From assembly GCF_019049245.1 (NCBI RefSeq), contig NZ_JAGMUK010000030.1:62001-126000 (forward strand): 64,000 bases of DNA. Direction: 5' to 3'. The notes beneath the pieces were generated by a model. That model searched no databases, was not told where the DNA came from, and saw only the letters and a program-made list of their open reading frames with translations. Below, one piece after another: positions 53,414 through 63,132 of this stretch; the first letter of the stretch is position 1, and every line of letters begins with the position of its first letter. The position numbers and the translations under genes are program-made. Origin of the DNA: Streptomyces sp. AC555_RSS877. GTDB taxonomy: Bacteria; Actinomycetota; Actinomycetes; Streptomycetales; Streptomycetaceae.

Positions 53414-55050
53414 GCACTGAGACCACCACCAAGGACTCGCGCTCGCGCGAGAAGGCACCCGCCGGCGAGCGGGTCGCCGACTGGGCCGACGGCCGCCTGG
53501 GGATCTACTCCCTGGCCAAGGCCAACATGCGCAAGATCTTCCCCGACCACTGGTCGTTCATGCTGGGTGAGATCTGCCTCTACAGCTTCATCATCATCAT
53601 CCTCACGGGTGTGTACCTGACGCTGTTCTTCCACCCGTCGATGAACGAGGTGGAGTACCACGGCAGCTACGTCCCGCTGCAGGGCCAGCTGATGTCCGAG
53701 GCGTTCAACTCGACCATGCACATCTCCTTCGAGGTGCGCGGTGGCCTGCTGATCCGGCAGATCCACCACTGGGCGGCGCTGATCTTCCTCGCCGGCATGT
53801 TCGTGCACATGATGCGCGTGTTCTTCACGGGTGCGTTCCGCAAGCCGCGTGAGGTCAACTGGCTGTTCGGCTTCCTGCTGTTCGTCCTGGGCATGTTCAC
53901 CGGGTTCACCGGCTACTCGCTCCCGGACGACCTGCTCTCCGGCACCGGTGTCCGCTTCATGGAGGGCGCGGTCCTGTCCGTGCCGATCGTCGGCACGTAC
54001 CTGTCGTTCTTCCTCTTCGGCGGGGAGTTCCCGGGCGGCGACTTCGTGGCCCGCTTCTACTCGGTCCACGTGCTGCTGCTGCCGGGCATCATGCTCGGCC
54101 TGGTGGTCGCCCACCTGATCCTGGTCTTCTACCACAAGCACACGCAGTTCGCGGGCCCCGGCAAGACGAACAAGAACGTCGTCGGCATGCCGCTGCTCCC
54201 GGTCTACATGGCCAAGGCCGGAGGCTTCTTCTTCCTGGTCTTCGGTGTCATCGCGGCCATCTCGGCGATCGCCTCGATCAACCCGATCTGGACCATGGGC
54301 CCCTACCGCCCGGACCAGGTGTCCACCGGCGCCCAGCCCGACTGGTACATGGGCTTCTCCGAGGGCCTGATCCGTGTCATGCCGGGCTGGGAGATCAACT
54401 TCTGGGGCCACACGCTCGTCCTGGGCGTGTTCATCCCGCTGGTGATCTTCCCGCTGGTCCTGGTCGCGATCGCGGTCTACCCGTTCATCGAGTCCTGGGT
54501 CACCGGCGACAAGCGCGAGCACCACATCCTGGACCGCCCGCGCAACGTGCCGACGCGCACGGCCTTCGGTGTCGCGTGGATCACCTGGTACATGGTGCTG
54601 CTGATCGGTGGTGGAAACGACCTCTGGGCGACCCACTTCCACCTGTCGATCAACGCCATCACCTGGTTCGTGCGGATCGCGTTCTTCGTCGCGCCGGTCA
54701 TCGCGTTCGTCGTCACCAAGCGGATCTGCCTCGGCCTCCAGCGCCGCGACAAGGACAAGGTGCTGCACGGCCGCGAGTCGGGCATCATCAAGCGCCTGCC
54801 GCACGGTGAGTTCATCGAGGTGCACGAGCCGCTCAGCCAGGAGCAGCTGCACACGCTCACGGCGCACGAGCAGTACGTGCCGGCGCAGATCGGCCCGACG
54901 GTCGACGAGAACGGCGTCGAGCGCAAGGTGAAGGGCTCCGAGAGGCTGCGCGCCAAGCTGAGCGAGGCGTACTACGGCGAAGAGGCCCAGATCCCCAAGC
55001 CGACCGTCGAGGAGTACAAGGAGATCACGAGCGGCCACGGCCACCACTGA
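53410..55050 (+). CDS. qcrB: cytochrome b subunit of the bc1 complex
   Basis: The 546-residue protein is the quinol-oxidising cytochrome b. Heme-ligand His residues lie in [23 protein letters not shown] and [27 protein letters not shown]. The Qo-site PEWY equivalent reads QPDWYMG. The C-terminal extension (about residues 430-546) is soluble and charged, as in other actinobacteria. It overlaps qcrA by ATGA and is followed by a terminator. Confidence 0.97.
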   Translation: MSTETTTKDSRSREKAPAGERVADWADGRLGIYSLAKANMRKIFPDHWSFMLGEICLYSFIIIILTGVYLTLFFHPSMNEVEYHGSYVPLQGQLMSEAFNSTMHISFEVRGGLLIRQIHHWAALIFLAGMFVHMMRVFFTGAFRKPREVNWLFGFLLFVLGMFTGFTGYSLPDDLLSGTGVRFMEGAVLSVPIVGTYLSFFLFGGEFPGGDFVARFYSVHVLLLPGIMLGLVVAHLILVFYHKHTQFAGPGKTNKNVVGMPLLPVYMAKAGGFFFLVFGVIAAISAIASINPIWTMGPYRPDQVSTGAQPDWYMGFSEGLIRVMPGWEINFWGHTLVLGVFIPLVIFPLVLVAIAVYPFIESWVTGDKREHHILDRPRNVPTRTAFGVAWITWYMVLLIGGGNDLWATHFHLSINAITWFVRIAFFVAPVIAFVVTKRICLGLQRRDKDKVLHGRESGIIKRLPHGEFIEVHEPLSQEQLHTLTAHEQYVPAQIGPTVDENGVERKVKGSERLRAKLSEAYYGEEAQIPKPTVEEYKEITSGHGHH

Positions 55051-55086
55051 TCGCTGCGCTCGCCACGCGCGGTAGAGCTGTAGAAG

Positions 55087-55118
55087 GGGCCCCGTCCGAA
55101 GACCGGACGGGGCCCTTT
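55087..55118 (+). terminator. terminator of the ctaE-qcrCAB operon
   Basis: A 12-bp stem (55087-55098 with 55104-55115) with loop AAGAC is followed by TTT. Confidence 0.82.
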
Positions 55119-55196
55119 GCCGTGCCCCTCGGCTGGATAGGGTGGGACACCTCGAGACTCGCGTCCCGCTGTGCGGGACTGATCCAGGAGCGGCTT

Positions 55197-56261
55197 ATGA
55201 GCGCTGTGACCCCCGCTGGAGGCGACACCGCGGCGGACCGTTCCTGGCCCGAGGTACTGAGCGCACTGCTCGGCGGGCAGGACCTGAGCGCCGCAGACAC
55301 GGCGTGGGCGATGGACCGCTTCATGAGCGGCGAGGCCACGGACGCCCAGATCGCGGGCTTCATGGTGGCGCTGCGGGCCAAGGGCGAGACGGTCGAGGAG
55401 ATCAACGGCCTCGTCGAGGCGATGTACGCGCACGCGCAGCCGCTGCACATCCCGGGTCCGGCCGTCGACATCGTCGGTACCGGTGGAGACCGGGCCAAGA
55501 CGGTCAACATCTCGACGATGTCCGCCATCGTGATCGCGGGCACCGGGGCGAAGGTCGTCAAGCACGGCAACCGGGCGTCGTCCTCGGCGAGCGGGTCGTC
55601 CGACGTGCTGGAGAAGCTCGGCATCAACCTGGACCTGTCGCCCGAGGGGGTGGCACGCGTGGTGGAGGAGGCCGGGATCACCTTCTGCTTCGCGGCCAAG
55701 TTCCACCCCTCGATGCGGTTCGTCGGCGCGGTCCGGCGGGATCTGGGCATCCCGACCTCGTTCAACCTGCTCGGTCCGCTGACCAACCCCGCCAGGGTCA
55801 CCGCCTCGGCGATCGGCTGCTTCGACACCCGGATGGCGGGGCTCATCGCCGGCGTACTGGCCGAGCGCGGCTCGTCCGCGCTGGTGTTCCGGGGTGACGA
55901 CGGCCTCGACGAGCTGACGACCACGGCCACCTCCCGGGTGTGGATCGTCGGCGACGGCAAGGTCACCGAGGAGGCCTTCGACCCGCGGGACGTCGGCCTC
56001 GAACTGGTGCCGGTGCAGGCGCTGCGCGGCGCGGACTCCTCGTACAACGCGGAGGTCGCCCGACGGCTGCTGGACGGCGAGGCGGGCCCGGTGCGGGACG
56101 CGGTGCTCCTGAACTCGGCCGCGGCGCTGGTGGCCCTGGAGCCGACCGGAGCGCCGCTGGCCGTGCAGCTGCGCGCCGGGATGGACAAGGCGGCGGCGGC
56201 GATCGACTCCGGCGCGGCCAAGCGGACGCTGGAGCGCTGGGTGACGGCCAGCAACGCGTAG
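55197..56261 (+). CDS. trpD: anthranilate phosphoribosyltransferase
   Basis: TrpD transfers phosphoribosyl to anthranilate in tryptophan synthesis. The 354-residue protein shows [18 protein letters not shown] (the PRPP-binding GTGGD), [21 protein letters not shown], and [30 protein letters not shown]. The ATG at 55197 has CAGGAG seven bases upstream. TAGGGT at 55138-55143 is a likely -10 just after the qcrB terminator, so trpD has its own promoter. No other trp gene is adjacent; this is the free-standing form usual in Streptomyces. Confidence 0.96.
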   Translation: MSAVTPAGGDTAADRSWPEVLSALLGGQDLSAADTAWAMDRFMSGEATDAQIAGFMVALRAKGETVEEINGLVEAMYAHAQPLHIPGPAVDIVGTGGDRAKTVNISTMSAIVIAGTGAKVVKHGNRASSSASGSSDVLEKLGINLDLSPEGVARVVEEAGITFCFAAKFHPSMRFVGAVRRDLGIPTSFNLLGPLTNPARVTASAIGCFDTRMAGLIAGVLAERGSSALVFRGDDGLDELTTTATSRVWIVGDGKVTEEAFDPRDVGLELVPVQALRGADSSYNAEVARRLLDGEAGPVRDAVLLNSAAALVALEPTGAPLAVQLRAGMDKAAAAIDSGAAKRTLERWVTASNA

Positions 56262-56298
56262 CACCCGATGCGGTGATGTCCCGCAATCCGGACCCGGG

Positions 56299-56328
56299 TT
56301 GCGGGACCACGATCGCTTCGCGTACGTT
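56299..56328 (+). promoter_or_regulatory. candidate promoter of the riboswitch transcript
   Basis: TTGCGG (56299-56304) and TACGTT (56323-56328) are 18 bases apart and would start transcription at about 56335, right at the 5' edge of the riboswitch. Confidence 0.45.
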
Positions 56329-56335
56329 TCTGAAC

Positions 56336-56420
56336 CAGGTCATGAGTGACAGTCATGAGGCCCCGGCCGACTGTCCGGCAACCCTCCGTCCGTGGCGGGG
56401 TGCCCCGGGTGAAGACCAGG
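56336..56420 (+). promoter_or_regulatory. SAM-IV-type S-adenosylmethionine riboswitch
   Basis: The segment contains GGTCATGAGTGACAGTCATG, AGGCCCCGGCCGACTGTCC, GGCAACCCTCC and GGGTGAAGACC, in the order of the actinobacterial SAM-IV aptamer (Rfam SAM-IV). GGTC at 56338-56341 can close P1 with GACC at 56414-56417. SAM-IV elements control sulfur-metabolism genes in actinobacteria and switch expression off when SAM is plentiful. The element lies about 215 bases upstream of a class-V aminotransferase gene. A downstream hairpin (GACCCCT at 56451-56457 with AGGGGTC at 56484-56490) may belong to the switching region. Confidence 0.88.
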
Positions 56421-56512
56421 TCGTAGGCAGCAAGGCCTGCGGCAAGCGCGGACCCCTCGTCGCTCTGCAACGAGCGCAGTACCAGGGGTCCTGGTCGTCG
56501 AGGGAGCCTTCC

Positions 56513-56533
56513 GTGAGCAAGCGAATGCGATAG
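56513..56533 (+). CDS. six-codon upstream open reading frame (MSKRMR)
   Basis: GTG AGC AAG CGA ATG CGA TAG encodes MSKRMR. GAGGGAG lies just upstream, a proper ribosome binding site. The frame lies between the SAM-IV riboswitch and the aminotransferase gene (start 56636). It may be the first cistron on which the riboswitch acts, or a leader peptide. Six codons are too short for statistical support; the ribosome binding site and position are the evidence. Confidence 0.45.
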   Translation: MSKRMR

Positions 56534-56635
56534 GGCCGCAGAGCCCCACCTCCGCATCCCCCTTTCTCTCTTCACCCGCGCTTGAGCACTGTCCGCTCGC
56601 GCGGTGATGTCGCCTGCCTCTCACGGGAGTTCGCC

Positions 56636-57994
56636 ATGTCTGTCCCCACCGCTGCCGCCGCCCGGTCCGTCTGCGCCCCGCTGCCCGTTCTCGGCCGGGA
56701 TGTCACCGTCCCCCTCGTCACCGGCGGCGAGGTCACCTACGCCGCGCTCGACTACGCGGCGAGCGCGCCGGCGCTGCAGCGGGTCTGGGACGACGTGGCG
56801 GCGTACGCGCCCTACTACGGCAGCGTCCACCGCGGCGCAGGCTACCTCTCCCAGCTGTCCACCGACCTCTTCGAGAACGCCCGCGAGACGGTCGCCGAGT
56901 TCCTCGGCTGCCGTGCCGAGGACCAGGTGGTCTTCACCCGGTCCACCACCGACTCCCTGAACCTCCTGGCCGCCGCGCTCCCGGCCGACTGCCAGGTCTT
57001 CGTCTTCGAGACCGAGCACCACGCCTCGCTGCTGCCCTGGCAGGACGCCCGCGTCAGCTACCTCGACGCCCCGCGCACCCCGCGCCAGGCGGTGGCGACC
57101 CTGGAGCGCGCCCTCGCCGACCGTGACCCGGGCCCGGCCCTGGTCTGCGTGACCGGCGCCTCCAACGTCACCGGCGAACTGTGGCCGGTACGGGAGCTGG
57201 CCGCCGCCGCGCACGCGCACGGTGCCCGGATCGTCCTGGATGCCGCCCAGTTGGCCCCGCACCACCCGGTGTCGCTGCGGGACCTCGACGTCGACTGGGT
57301 CGCCTTCTCCGGGCACAAGCTGTACGCGCCCTTCGGCACCGGCGTGCTGGCCGGCCGTGCCGACTGGCTGCGCGCGGCCGAGCCGTACCTCGCGGGCGGC
57401 GGCGCCAGCCGCAAGGTCACGCGTCGCTCGGACGGGGGAGTGGACGTGGAGTGGCACGAGAGCGCCGCCCGCCACGAGGCCGGTTCCCCCAACGTCATCG
57501 GCGCCTACTCCATCGCCTCCGCCTGCAAGGCCCTCACCGAGGCCGGCTTCGACACGCTGGTCGCCCGGGAGCAGTACCTGATCGACACGGTCCGCGCGGG
57601 CCTCGCCGAGGTGCCCGAGGTCAGGGTCCTCTCCCTCTTCGGCGACGACGCCCCGCGGGTCGGCGTGATCTCCTTCGTCGTCGAGGGCTGGAACAGCTCC
57701 CACTTCGCCGCCGCGCTCTCCGCCGAGTACGGCATCGGCGTCCGCGACGGCCTGTTCTGCGCCCACCCGCTGGTCCGCACCCTCCTCGGCAGCGACCCGC
57801 AGACGCAGGGCGAGTGCGGCGCCCCCGAGGCCGCGCCCGGCGAGAAGTCCCTCAACGCGATCCGGGTGAGCTTCGGCGCGGGCACGCCCGACGAGCACGT
57901 CGAGCGGTTCGTGAACGCGGTGAAGGAACTCGTCCGGGACGGCGCGAAGTGGAACTACCGCACCGAGGACGGGCGCTGCGTCCCGGCGGTCTGA
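56636..57994 (+). CDS. class-V aminotransferase/cysteine desulfurase-like protein under SAM control
   Basis: The 452-residue PLP enzyme belongs to the cysteine desulfurase/CsdA-like branch: LDYAASAPALQRVWD, FTRSTTDSLNLLA, ETEHHASLLPWQ, the Schiff-base Lys228 in VAFSGHKLYAPFGTG, and a Cys in DGLFCAHPLVR. The ATG at 56636 has CGGGAG six bases upstream. The SAM-IV riboswitch ahead of it implies a sulfur-linked role such as cysteine breakdown or sulfur supply. The reaction itself cannot be fixed from sequence. It is distinct from the TusA-fused desulfurase at 44126. Confidence 0.9.
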   Translation: MSVPTAAAARSVCAPLPVLGRDVTVPLVTGGEVTYAALDYAASAPALQRVWDDVAAYAPYYGSVHRGAGYLSQLSTDLFENARETVAEFLGCRAEDQVVFTRSTTDSLNLLAAALPADCQVFVFETEHHASLLPWQDARVSYLDAPRTPRQAVATLERALADRDPGPALVCVTGASNVTGELWPVRELAAAAHAHGARIVLDAAQLAPHHPVSLRDLDVDWVAFSGHKLYAPFGTGVLAGRADWLRAAEPYLAGGGASRKVTRRSDGGVDVEWHESAARHEAGSPNVIGAYSIASACKALTEAGFDTLVAREQYLIDTVRAGLAEVPEVRVLSLFGDDAPRVGVISFVVEGWNSSHFAAALSAEYGIGVRDGLFCAHPLVRTLLGSDPQTQGECGAPEAAPGEKSLNAIRVSFGAGTPDEHVERFVNAVKELVRDGAKWNYRTEDGRCVPAV

Positions 57995-58061
57995 GGGACT
58001 GACGCCAAGCAGCACGTATACGCTCCCTCTCGGCAGCCGTACGACGTAGGGGGAGCACGGG

Positions 58062-60197
58062 GTGCAGGAGCTGCGCGAGACGGATCCGCGGGTCATCGGC
58101 CCGTACGAGGTGCTGGGCAGGCTGGGGTCCGGCGGCATGGGCGAGGTGTATCTCGCCGAGGCGCGGCGCGGGCCGCGACTGGCCGTGAAGGTGGTGCGGG
58201 CCGAACAAGCGGAGGACCGCACCTTCCGGGCACGGTTCCGGCACGAGGTGCGGGCCGCGCAGACCGTCGGCGGGGCGGGGACGTACACCGCGCGGGTCGT
58301 GGACGCGGACACCGAGGCCCCACGGCCGTGGATGGCCACCGAGTTCGTCGACGGGCCGAACCTGCGGGACGCGGTGCTCGACGGCGGCCCCCTGACGGGA
58401 GACGCGGTACGGCTGCTGGCGGCCGCGCTCGCCGAGGCGCTCGCCGCGATCCACGCCAAGGCGCTGGTGCACCGGGACCTCAAGCCGTCCAACATCCTGT
58501 TGGCTCAGGACGGCCCGCGCGTGATCGACTTCGGGATCGTCCGGGCCCTGGAAGGGACGGCACTGACCCGGACCGGGGTGGTCGTCGGTTCGGTCGGCTA
58601 CGTCTCGCCCGAGCAGATCCGCAACGGTGCCCAGGTGGGGCCGGCCAGTGACGTCTTCTCGCTGGGCGCGGTGCTCGCCTACGCGTCCGGTGGTGAGGAG
58701 CCCTTCGGCGAGGGGCAGGATTCGGTCGTCCTGCTGCGGATCCTGACCGGGGACGTCGACCTGTCCGCCGTACCGAAGGACCATCTGCCGCTGGTGGAGG
58801 CGTGTCTGCGGGACGATCCGGGCGCCCGGCCGACGCCCGCGGACGTGGTCGCGGCCACGGGGCACACCGCGCGTTCGCTGCGCGAGGGCCTGCGGCCGGG
58901 GTGGTACGCGGCCGGTGCCCCCGGAGGGGCCGAGTCCGTCGGAGGCGGTGAGCGCTGGATCCCGGAGCACGGGTCGGGGGAGCGGGAGAGCCGGGTCGAG
59001 TACGTGGCGCCCGTGACGGTCAGGGACTTACCGGCGGTCGCCGAGGTCCCGCCGCGTCCGCCCTCGCGGCGATGGCTGCTGGGGGCGCTGACCGGTGGCG
59101 CGGGGGTGGTGGCGGCCGGGGGCCTCGGCGGATGGCTGCTGCTGCGGGACTCGTCGGACGGCAGGCAAGGGGCCGCGGGCGGGTCCTCCGCGACCGGAAC
59201 GCCTCGGGTGGGCTGGCAGTACAAGGTCGCGGGACTGGGCGGAAGACACGGGCCCTGTGCCTCGCTGTCGCCCGACGGCAGGCGGGTGTACGTCGGCGGC
59301 TCGGACGGCTCCCTGCACGCGGTGGACCTGAACGGCCTGAGTGTCTGGCACACCGAATTGGGTGGCGAGGTCATGTCCCCGCTGGCCACTGCCCACGGCG
59401 TGTACTGCCTGCTCTTCGACGGGCAGGAGGGCGCCTCCAAGCTGTGCGCGCTCGGCAGGGACGGCAAGGTGCGCTGGACCAGGCCGGTCGCCTCGAACAG
59501 CCAGGTCCCGGTGGCCGCGGCCGGACTGGTTCTGGTTTCCTACGCCTCTTCGTCGGACGAGGGCGGGGTACGGGCGTACGCGCCCGACGGCAGCGTGCGC
59601 TGGAGCACACCGACAGGGGCCGCGCCCACCGGTGAACCCATGGTGGCGGACTCAGTGGTGTACGTCGGCACCTTCGGGGACGAGCTGCAGGCCCTGGACG
59701 CGAAGACCGGGAAGCGGCTGTGGGCGACGAGGGTGGGAGCGGACACCGGGCGACCCACGCTGGTCGGAGACACGCTGCTGGTCGGGTCGGGCGGGGAGCA
59801 GTCGCTGCACGGCGTCAGCCGGTCCGGAAAGCCCTTGTGGCACAAGGCCGACGAGATGCTGTACGGCAGCCGCTACCTCAGCTGTGTCGCCTTCGGCGGT
59901 CTCGGCGTCACCGCGACCGACTACGAACTCGTCGCGCTGGACCCGGCTGACGGGTCCAGGGCGTGGACCTTCCGGTTCACCGACGAGGGGATCCAGTACA
60001 GCGATCCGACGGTCGCGGGGGACACGCTCTACGCGCGCCAGGGCGCGACGCTCTACGGCTTCGACCGCCAGGGCAGGCGGACCTGGCGGAAGCGGGTGGA
60101 GGGGGGAGCATCCGTCGGCACCCAGAGCCCGGTCGTCCGTGACGGACGCGTCTACGCCGCGACCGCCGACGGAATCACCGTCCTCGCGCTGAAGTAG
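58062..60197 (+). CDS. Ser/Thr protein kinase with PQQ-like beta-propeller (paralogue)
   Basis: The 711-residue protein repeats the build of the kinase at 36557. The kinase domain has LGSGGMGEVYL, Lys43 in LAVKVV, HRDLKPSN (137-144), DFG (156-158) and GYVSPEQ. One hydrophobic segment (about residues 338-360, RRWLLGALTGGAGVVAAGGLGGWLLL) follows an Arg pair. The outer part is a PQQ-type propeller with repeats such as VYVGGSDGSLHAVDLNGLSVW and LQALDAKTGKRLW. The GTG at 58062 follows AGGGGGAG. Ligand and substrates are unknown. Confidence 0.94.
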   Translation: MQELRETDPRVIGPYEVLGRLGSGGMGEVYLAEARRGPRLAVKVVRAEQAEDRTFRARFRHEVRAAQTVGGAGTYTARVVDADTEAPRPWMATEFVDGPNLRDAVLDGGPLTGDAVRLLAAALAEALAAIHAKALVHRDLKPSNILLAQDGPRVIDFGIVRALEGTALTRTGVVVGSVGYVSPEQIRNGAQVGPASDVFSLGAVLAYASGGEEPFGEGQDSVVLLRILTGDVDLSAVPKDHLPLVEACLRDDPGARPTPADVVAATGHTARSLREGLRPGWYAAGAPGGAESVGGGERWIPEHGSGERESRVEYVAPVTVRDLPAVAEVPPRPPSRRWLLGALTGGAGVVAAGGLGGWLLLRDSSDGRQGAAGGSSATGTPRVGWQYKVAGLGGRHGPCASLSPDGRRVYVGGSDGSLHAVDLNGLSVWHTELGGEVMSPLATAHGVYCLLFDGQEGASKLCALGRDGKVRWTRPVASNSQVPVAAAGLVLVSYASSSDEGGVRAYAPDGSVRWSTPTGAAPTGEPMVADSVVYVGTFGDELQALDAKTGKRLWATRVGADTGRPTLVGDTLLVGSGGEQSLHGVSRSGKPLWHKADEMLYGSRYLSCVAFGGLGVTATDYELVALDPADGSRAWTFRFTDEGIQYSDPTVAGDTLYARQGATLYGFDRQGRRTWRKRVEGGASVGTQSPVVRDGRVYAATADGITVLALK

Positions 60198-60199
60198 CC

Positions 60200-60481
60200 C
60201 TAGCTGTCCAGGCCGATCGCGAACGCCGCCTCCAGGTCGTGCTGGGAGTACGTCCGGAACGCCACGTGCGTGTCCGTTCCCTCCACGCCGGGGATCTTGC
60301 TGATCCGGCCGGGGATGACCTCCGCCAGGTCCTCGTGCCGCTTCACCCGGACCATGGCGATCAGGTCGTACGTCCCGGTCACGGAGAAGACCTCGCTGAC
60401 GTTCTCCAGCGCCGCGATCGACTCGGCGATCTCGGGGATCCGGTCCACGCTGGTCTTGATCAGGACGATCGCGGTGATCAC
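60200..60481 (-). CDS. stand-alone Lrp/AsnC effector (RAM) domain protein
   Basis: The 93-residue protein is a RAM domain without the DNA-binding half of Lrp/AsnC: MITAIVLIKTSVDRIPEIAESI, VSEVFSVTGTYDLIAMVRVK, and GVEGTDTHVAFRTYS. Such stand-alone domains form dimers or octamers that bind amino acids. The GTG at 60481 overlaps the stop of the rhomboid gene as GTGA, so the two are translationally coupled. It has no DNA-binding motif, so it is unlikely to act as a classic transcription factor. Confidence 0.92.
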   Translation of the reverse strand: MITAIVLIKTSVDRIPEIAESIAALENVSEVFSVTGTYDLIAMVRVKRHEDLAEVIPGRISKIPGVEGTDTHVAFRTYSQHDLEAAFAIGLDS

Positions 60482-61221
60482 GGCTGGTTCTCTCCCTCGG
60501 GGGCCGGAGCTGGGGCGGGCTTCACTCTAGTCCCACGCCCGAATCGCACCCACGCGAAGGCGAGGCCCAGGCCGAAGCCCACCAGGTGGGCCAGGTAGGC
60601 CACGCCGGGGCCCTGGCCGGCCCGGCCCGCGGCCAGCCACTGGAGGGTCGCCCAGAAGGGGAGGACGACCCAGGAGGGGAAGCGCAGCGGGAGGAAGAAG
60701 AGGAACGGCAGGAGACTGGTGACGCGGGCTCGGGGGAACAGGTACAGGAACGCGCCGAGGACCGCCGAGATCGCCCCGGACGCGCCGACCAGGGACTGCT
60801 CGGAGTCCGCGTTCGCGGCCGCGTAGCCCAGCAGGGCCAGGTAGCCGCAGCCCAGGTAGAAGAGGGTGAACTGGACGCGGCCCATCCGTTCCTCGGTCAG
60901 CACGCCGAAGACGTAGAGGAAGAGCATGTTGCCCAGCAGGTGGACCCAGCTGCCGTGCACGAAGAGGGCGGTCGCGGGGGTGAGCGCGGCCCGCCCCGAC
61001 CCCTCGAACAGTTCGGCGGGGATGACACCCCAGCGGTGGAAGTAGGTGCGCTGCGCGGCGAGCAGCGCGTCGCCCGAGCCGTACGTCGGATTGAACCCCG
61101 ATGCCGGGCCGACCAGGAAGAGAAGACCGCACCCGGCGATCAGCCCGTACGTCACCGGTGCCGACGGCCACCGGATCGCCCCGACCGCTCTGCCGACCGT
61201 CCCGCTCCTGTTGCTGATCAT
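60478..61221 (-). CDS. rhomboid family intramembrane serine protease
   Basis: The 247-residue protein has six to seven membrane segments and the complete rhomboid core: HLLGNMLFLYVFG (with His94 and Asn98), LVGASGAISAVLGAFLYL with catalytic Ser148, and YLAHLVGFGLGL with catalytic His212. It cleaves membrane proteins within their helices. The ATG at 61221 is used; a GTG two codons earlier is possible. The RAM-domain gene follows with a GTGA overlap. Substrates unknown. Confidence 0.94.
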   Translation of the reverse strand: MISNRSGTVGRAVGAIRWPSAPVTYGLIAGCGLLFLVGPASGFNPTYGSGDALLAAQRTYFHRWGVIPAELFEGSGRAALTPATALFVHGSWVHLLGNMLFLYVFGVLTEERMGRVQFTLFYLGCGYLALLGYAAANADSEQSLVGASGAISAVLGAFLYLFPRARVTSLLPFLFFLPLRFPSWVVLPFWATLQWLAAGRAGQGPGVAYLAHLVGFGLGLAFAWVRFGRGTRVKPAPAPAPEGENQP

Positions 61222-61388
61222 GGACACAGAGCATGACGTAAGAGGACCGAACGACACAGACCGCCTCGCCGCCATGGACGGCGGAGCGGTGAGTACCCGC
61301 CAGGCCGTAGGGTAACGAGCCACACGCACCGGGGTGCCCGGCGCGTCACGGACACTAGAAGGAACAAGAAGGAAGGCGAACAGCCACG

Positions 61389-61628
61389 ATGACGGTTCCC
61401 CTGCCGACTGCCTCGACGCGGTGGCGCTGCACCCTCTGCGGCAACCTCACCCGCTTCGACGTGACCCGCTCGTCGAAGGTGGTCGAGTACGTCCACCTCG
61501 ACCTGGCCGGTGAGCCGAAGGTCGAGGAGCGCGACGTGGTCAGTGAGACCATCGAGTCGGTGCGCTGCCGCTGGTGCAACGCCGTGGATCAGGTGGAACT
61601 CGTGGACAGGCCGGGCGCCGGCTCCTGA
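61389..61628 (+). CDS. small zinc-ribbon-like protein
   Basis: The 79-residue protein has two CxxC pairs, CTLCGN (residues 14-17) and CRWCNA, spaced as in a zinc ribbon. It is acidic, conserved in length among actinobacteria to my knowledge, and soluble. AAGGAAGG lies upstream of the ATG at 61389. It precedes the NYN-domain gene by 27 bases on the same strand and may be co-transcribed. Function unknown. Confidence 0.85.
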   Translation: MTVPLPTASTRWRCTLCGNLTRFDVTRSSKVVEYVHLDLAGEPKVEERDVVSETIESVRCRWCNAVDQVELVDRPGAGS

Positions 61629-61655
61629 GGGAGCGGGCCCCGCACAGGCGATGGG

Positions 61656-63005
61656 GTGAGGATGGTGGAGACCGCAGGCGGGGGGCCGGGCGACGGCGCC
61701 GCTGAGGTGCTCGACCGTCCGCTGCCCGACGGCGTGCGCCGCAGGGTCGTACAGATCGTCTCGGACGGGTTCGGCGGGCTGACCGTCGGTGAACTGCCCG
61801 CGCAGCTACGACAGTACGCCCGGTTCGCGCCGAACAGGCGGGCCAAGTTCGCCGGCAACGCCATGGCGGCCGCCCTGGAGACCGATCCACTGTTCCGGCA
61901 GCGCATCGGGGAGAAGTTCAGAGAGGCGCAGCCGGAGCTGTCCGGCGCCCTCGACTCCGGCTCCCCGCCCCCGGCCGCGGACCCGCTCGACGTGGCGGCC
62001 GCGGCCTACGTACTGCGGCCCACCGACTGGGTGAAGCTCGTGACCGCGGCCGGCGAGGAGGCCCAGCGGGCCGACGCCGAGCGCGCCGACGAGGAGAGCC
62101 GGGCCGAACTGGAGCGGCTGCGCGAGGAGCTCGACCGGGCCCGTGAGCACACGCGCACCGAGACGGAGCGGCTGCGCACCGAGCTGGACTCGGCCAAGAA
62201 GGAAGCGGAGTCCCTGCACCGCAAGCTGCGCGCCGCCCTCAGCGACGTCAAGCGCGGCGAGGCGGCCCTGCGCAAATTGAACGCCGAGATGGAGACCGTA
62301 CGCACGGACGGGCACGCCCAGTTGTCCGCCGCCGAGAGCGAGTCCCGGCGGCTCAAGGCGCGGCTCGGCGAGGCGGAGGCGGCCCTGGAGGCCACCCGCA
62401 AGGCGGCCCGCGAGGGCCGCAGTGTCGAGGACATGCGGGTACGGCTGCTGCTCGACACCCTGCTCGACGCGACCCAAGGACTGCGCCGGGAGCTCGCGTT
62501 GCCGCCGGTCTCCGTGCGGCCGGCCGAGACCGTGGACGCGGTCGAACCGGGACGTATGACCCCCAAGGACATCGCGGCACGGGCGTTGTCCGAGAACGAC
62601 CCCGCGATCCTCGACCAGCTCCTCGCCCTGCCGCAGGCCCATCTGGTGGTCGACGGCTACAATGTCACCAAGACCGGCTATCCCCAAATGCCCCTGGAGA
62701 AGCAGCGGTTGAGGCTCCTCGGCCAGCTCTCGCAGCTCGCCGCGCAGACCGGCGCCGAGGTGACGTGTGTCTTCGACGGGGCCGAACTGGCCGCGCCGGT
62801 GCTGCTGGCGCCGCCGCGCGGGGTGCGGGTGCTGTTCTCCAAAGCGGGCGTCACCGCCGACGAGTTGATCCGCCAGCTGGTGCGCGCCGAGCCGCCGGGC
62901 CGTCCGCTCATCGTCGCCTCGACCGACCGCGAGGTCGCCGACGGGGTGGCCCGGGCGGGGGCGCGCCCGATCGCTTCTGCGATGCTTCTCAAACGATTGT
63001 CCTGA
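61656..63005 (+). CDS. NYN-domain RNase-like protein with coiled coil
   Basis: The 449-residue protein has a helical N-terminal domain (residues 20-120), a long coiled coil (about 130-260, rich in Glu, Arg, Ala and Leu), and a C-terminal NYN/PIN-like domain (about 320-445) with HLVVDGYNVTKTGYP, TCVFDGAE, KAGVTADELI and VASTDREVADGV. These carry the conserved Asp residues of NYN nucleases, as in YacP/Rae1-type RNases. The GTG at 61656 is used; ATG 61662 or GTG 61665 are alternatives. RNA cleavage is inferred from the family. Confidence 0.9.
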   Translation: MRMVETAGGGPGDGAAEVLDRPLPDGVRRRVVQIVSDGFGGLTVGELPAQLRQYARFAPNRRAKFAGNAMAAALETDPLFRQRIGEKFREAQPELSGALDSGSPPPAADPLDVAAAAYVLRPTDWVKLVTAAGEEAQRADAERADEESRAELERLREELDRAREHTRTETERLRTELDSAKKEAESLHRKLRAALSDVKRGEAALRKLNAEMETVRTDGHAQLSAAESESRRLKARLGEAEAALEATRKAAREGRSVEDMRVRLLLDTLLDATQGLRRELALPPVSVRPAETVDAVEPGRMTPKDIAARALSENDPAILDQLLALPQAHLVVDGYNVTKTGYPQMPLEKQRLRLLGQLSQLAAQTGAEVTCVFDGAELAAPVLLAPPRGVRVLFSKAGVTADELIRQLVRAEPPGRPLIVASTDREVADGVARAGARPIASAMLLKRLS

Positions 63006-63132
63006 AGGTCAACCTGCGGGCCCTATGCCCGAATTGACGGAACTGTTACGCAACGTAGCGTCAAGCAAACATCACTGCATGTGAGTAGAGTGTAAAGAAT
63101 GCAGGGTGAGACGAGATTTTCCTCGTGAGGAT

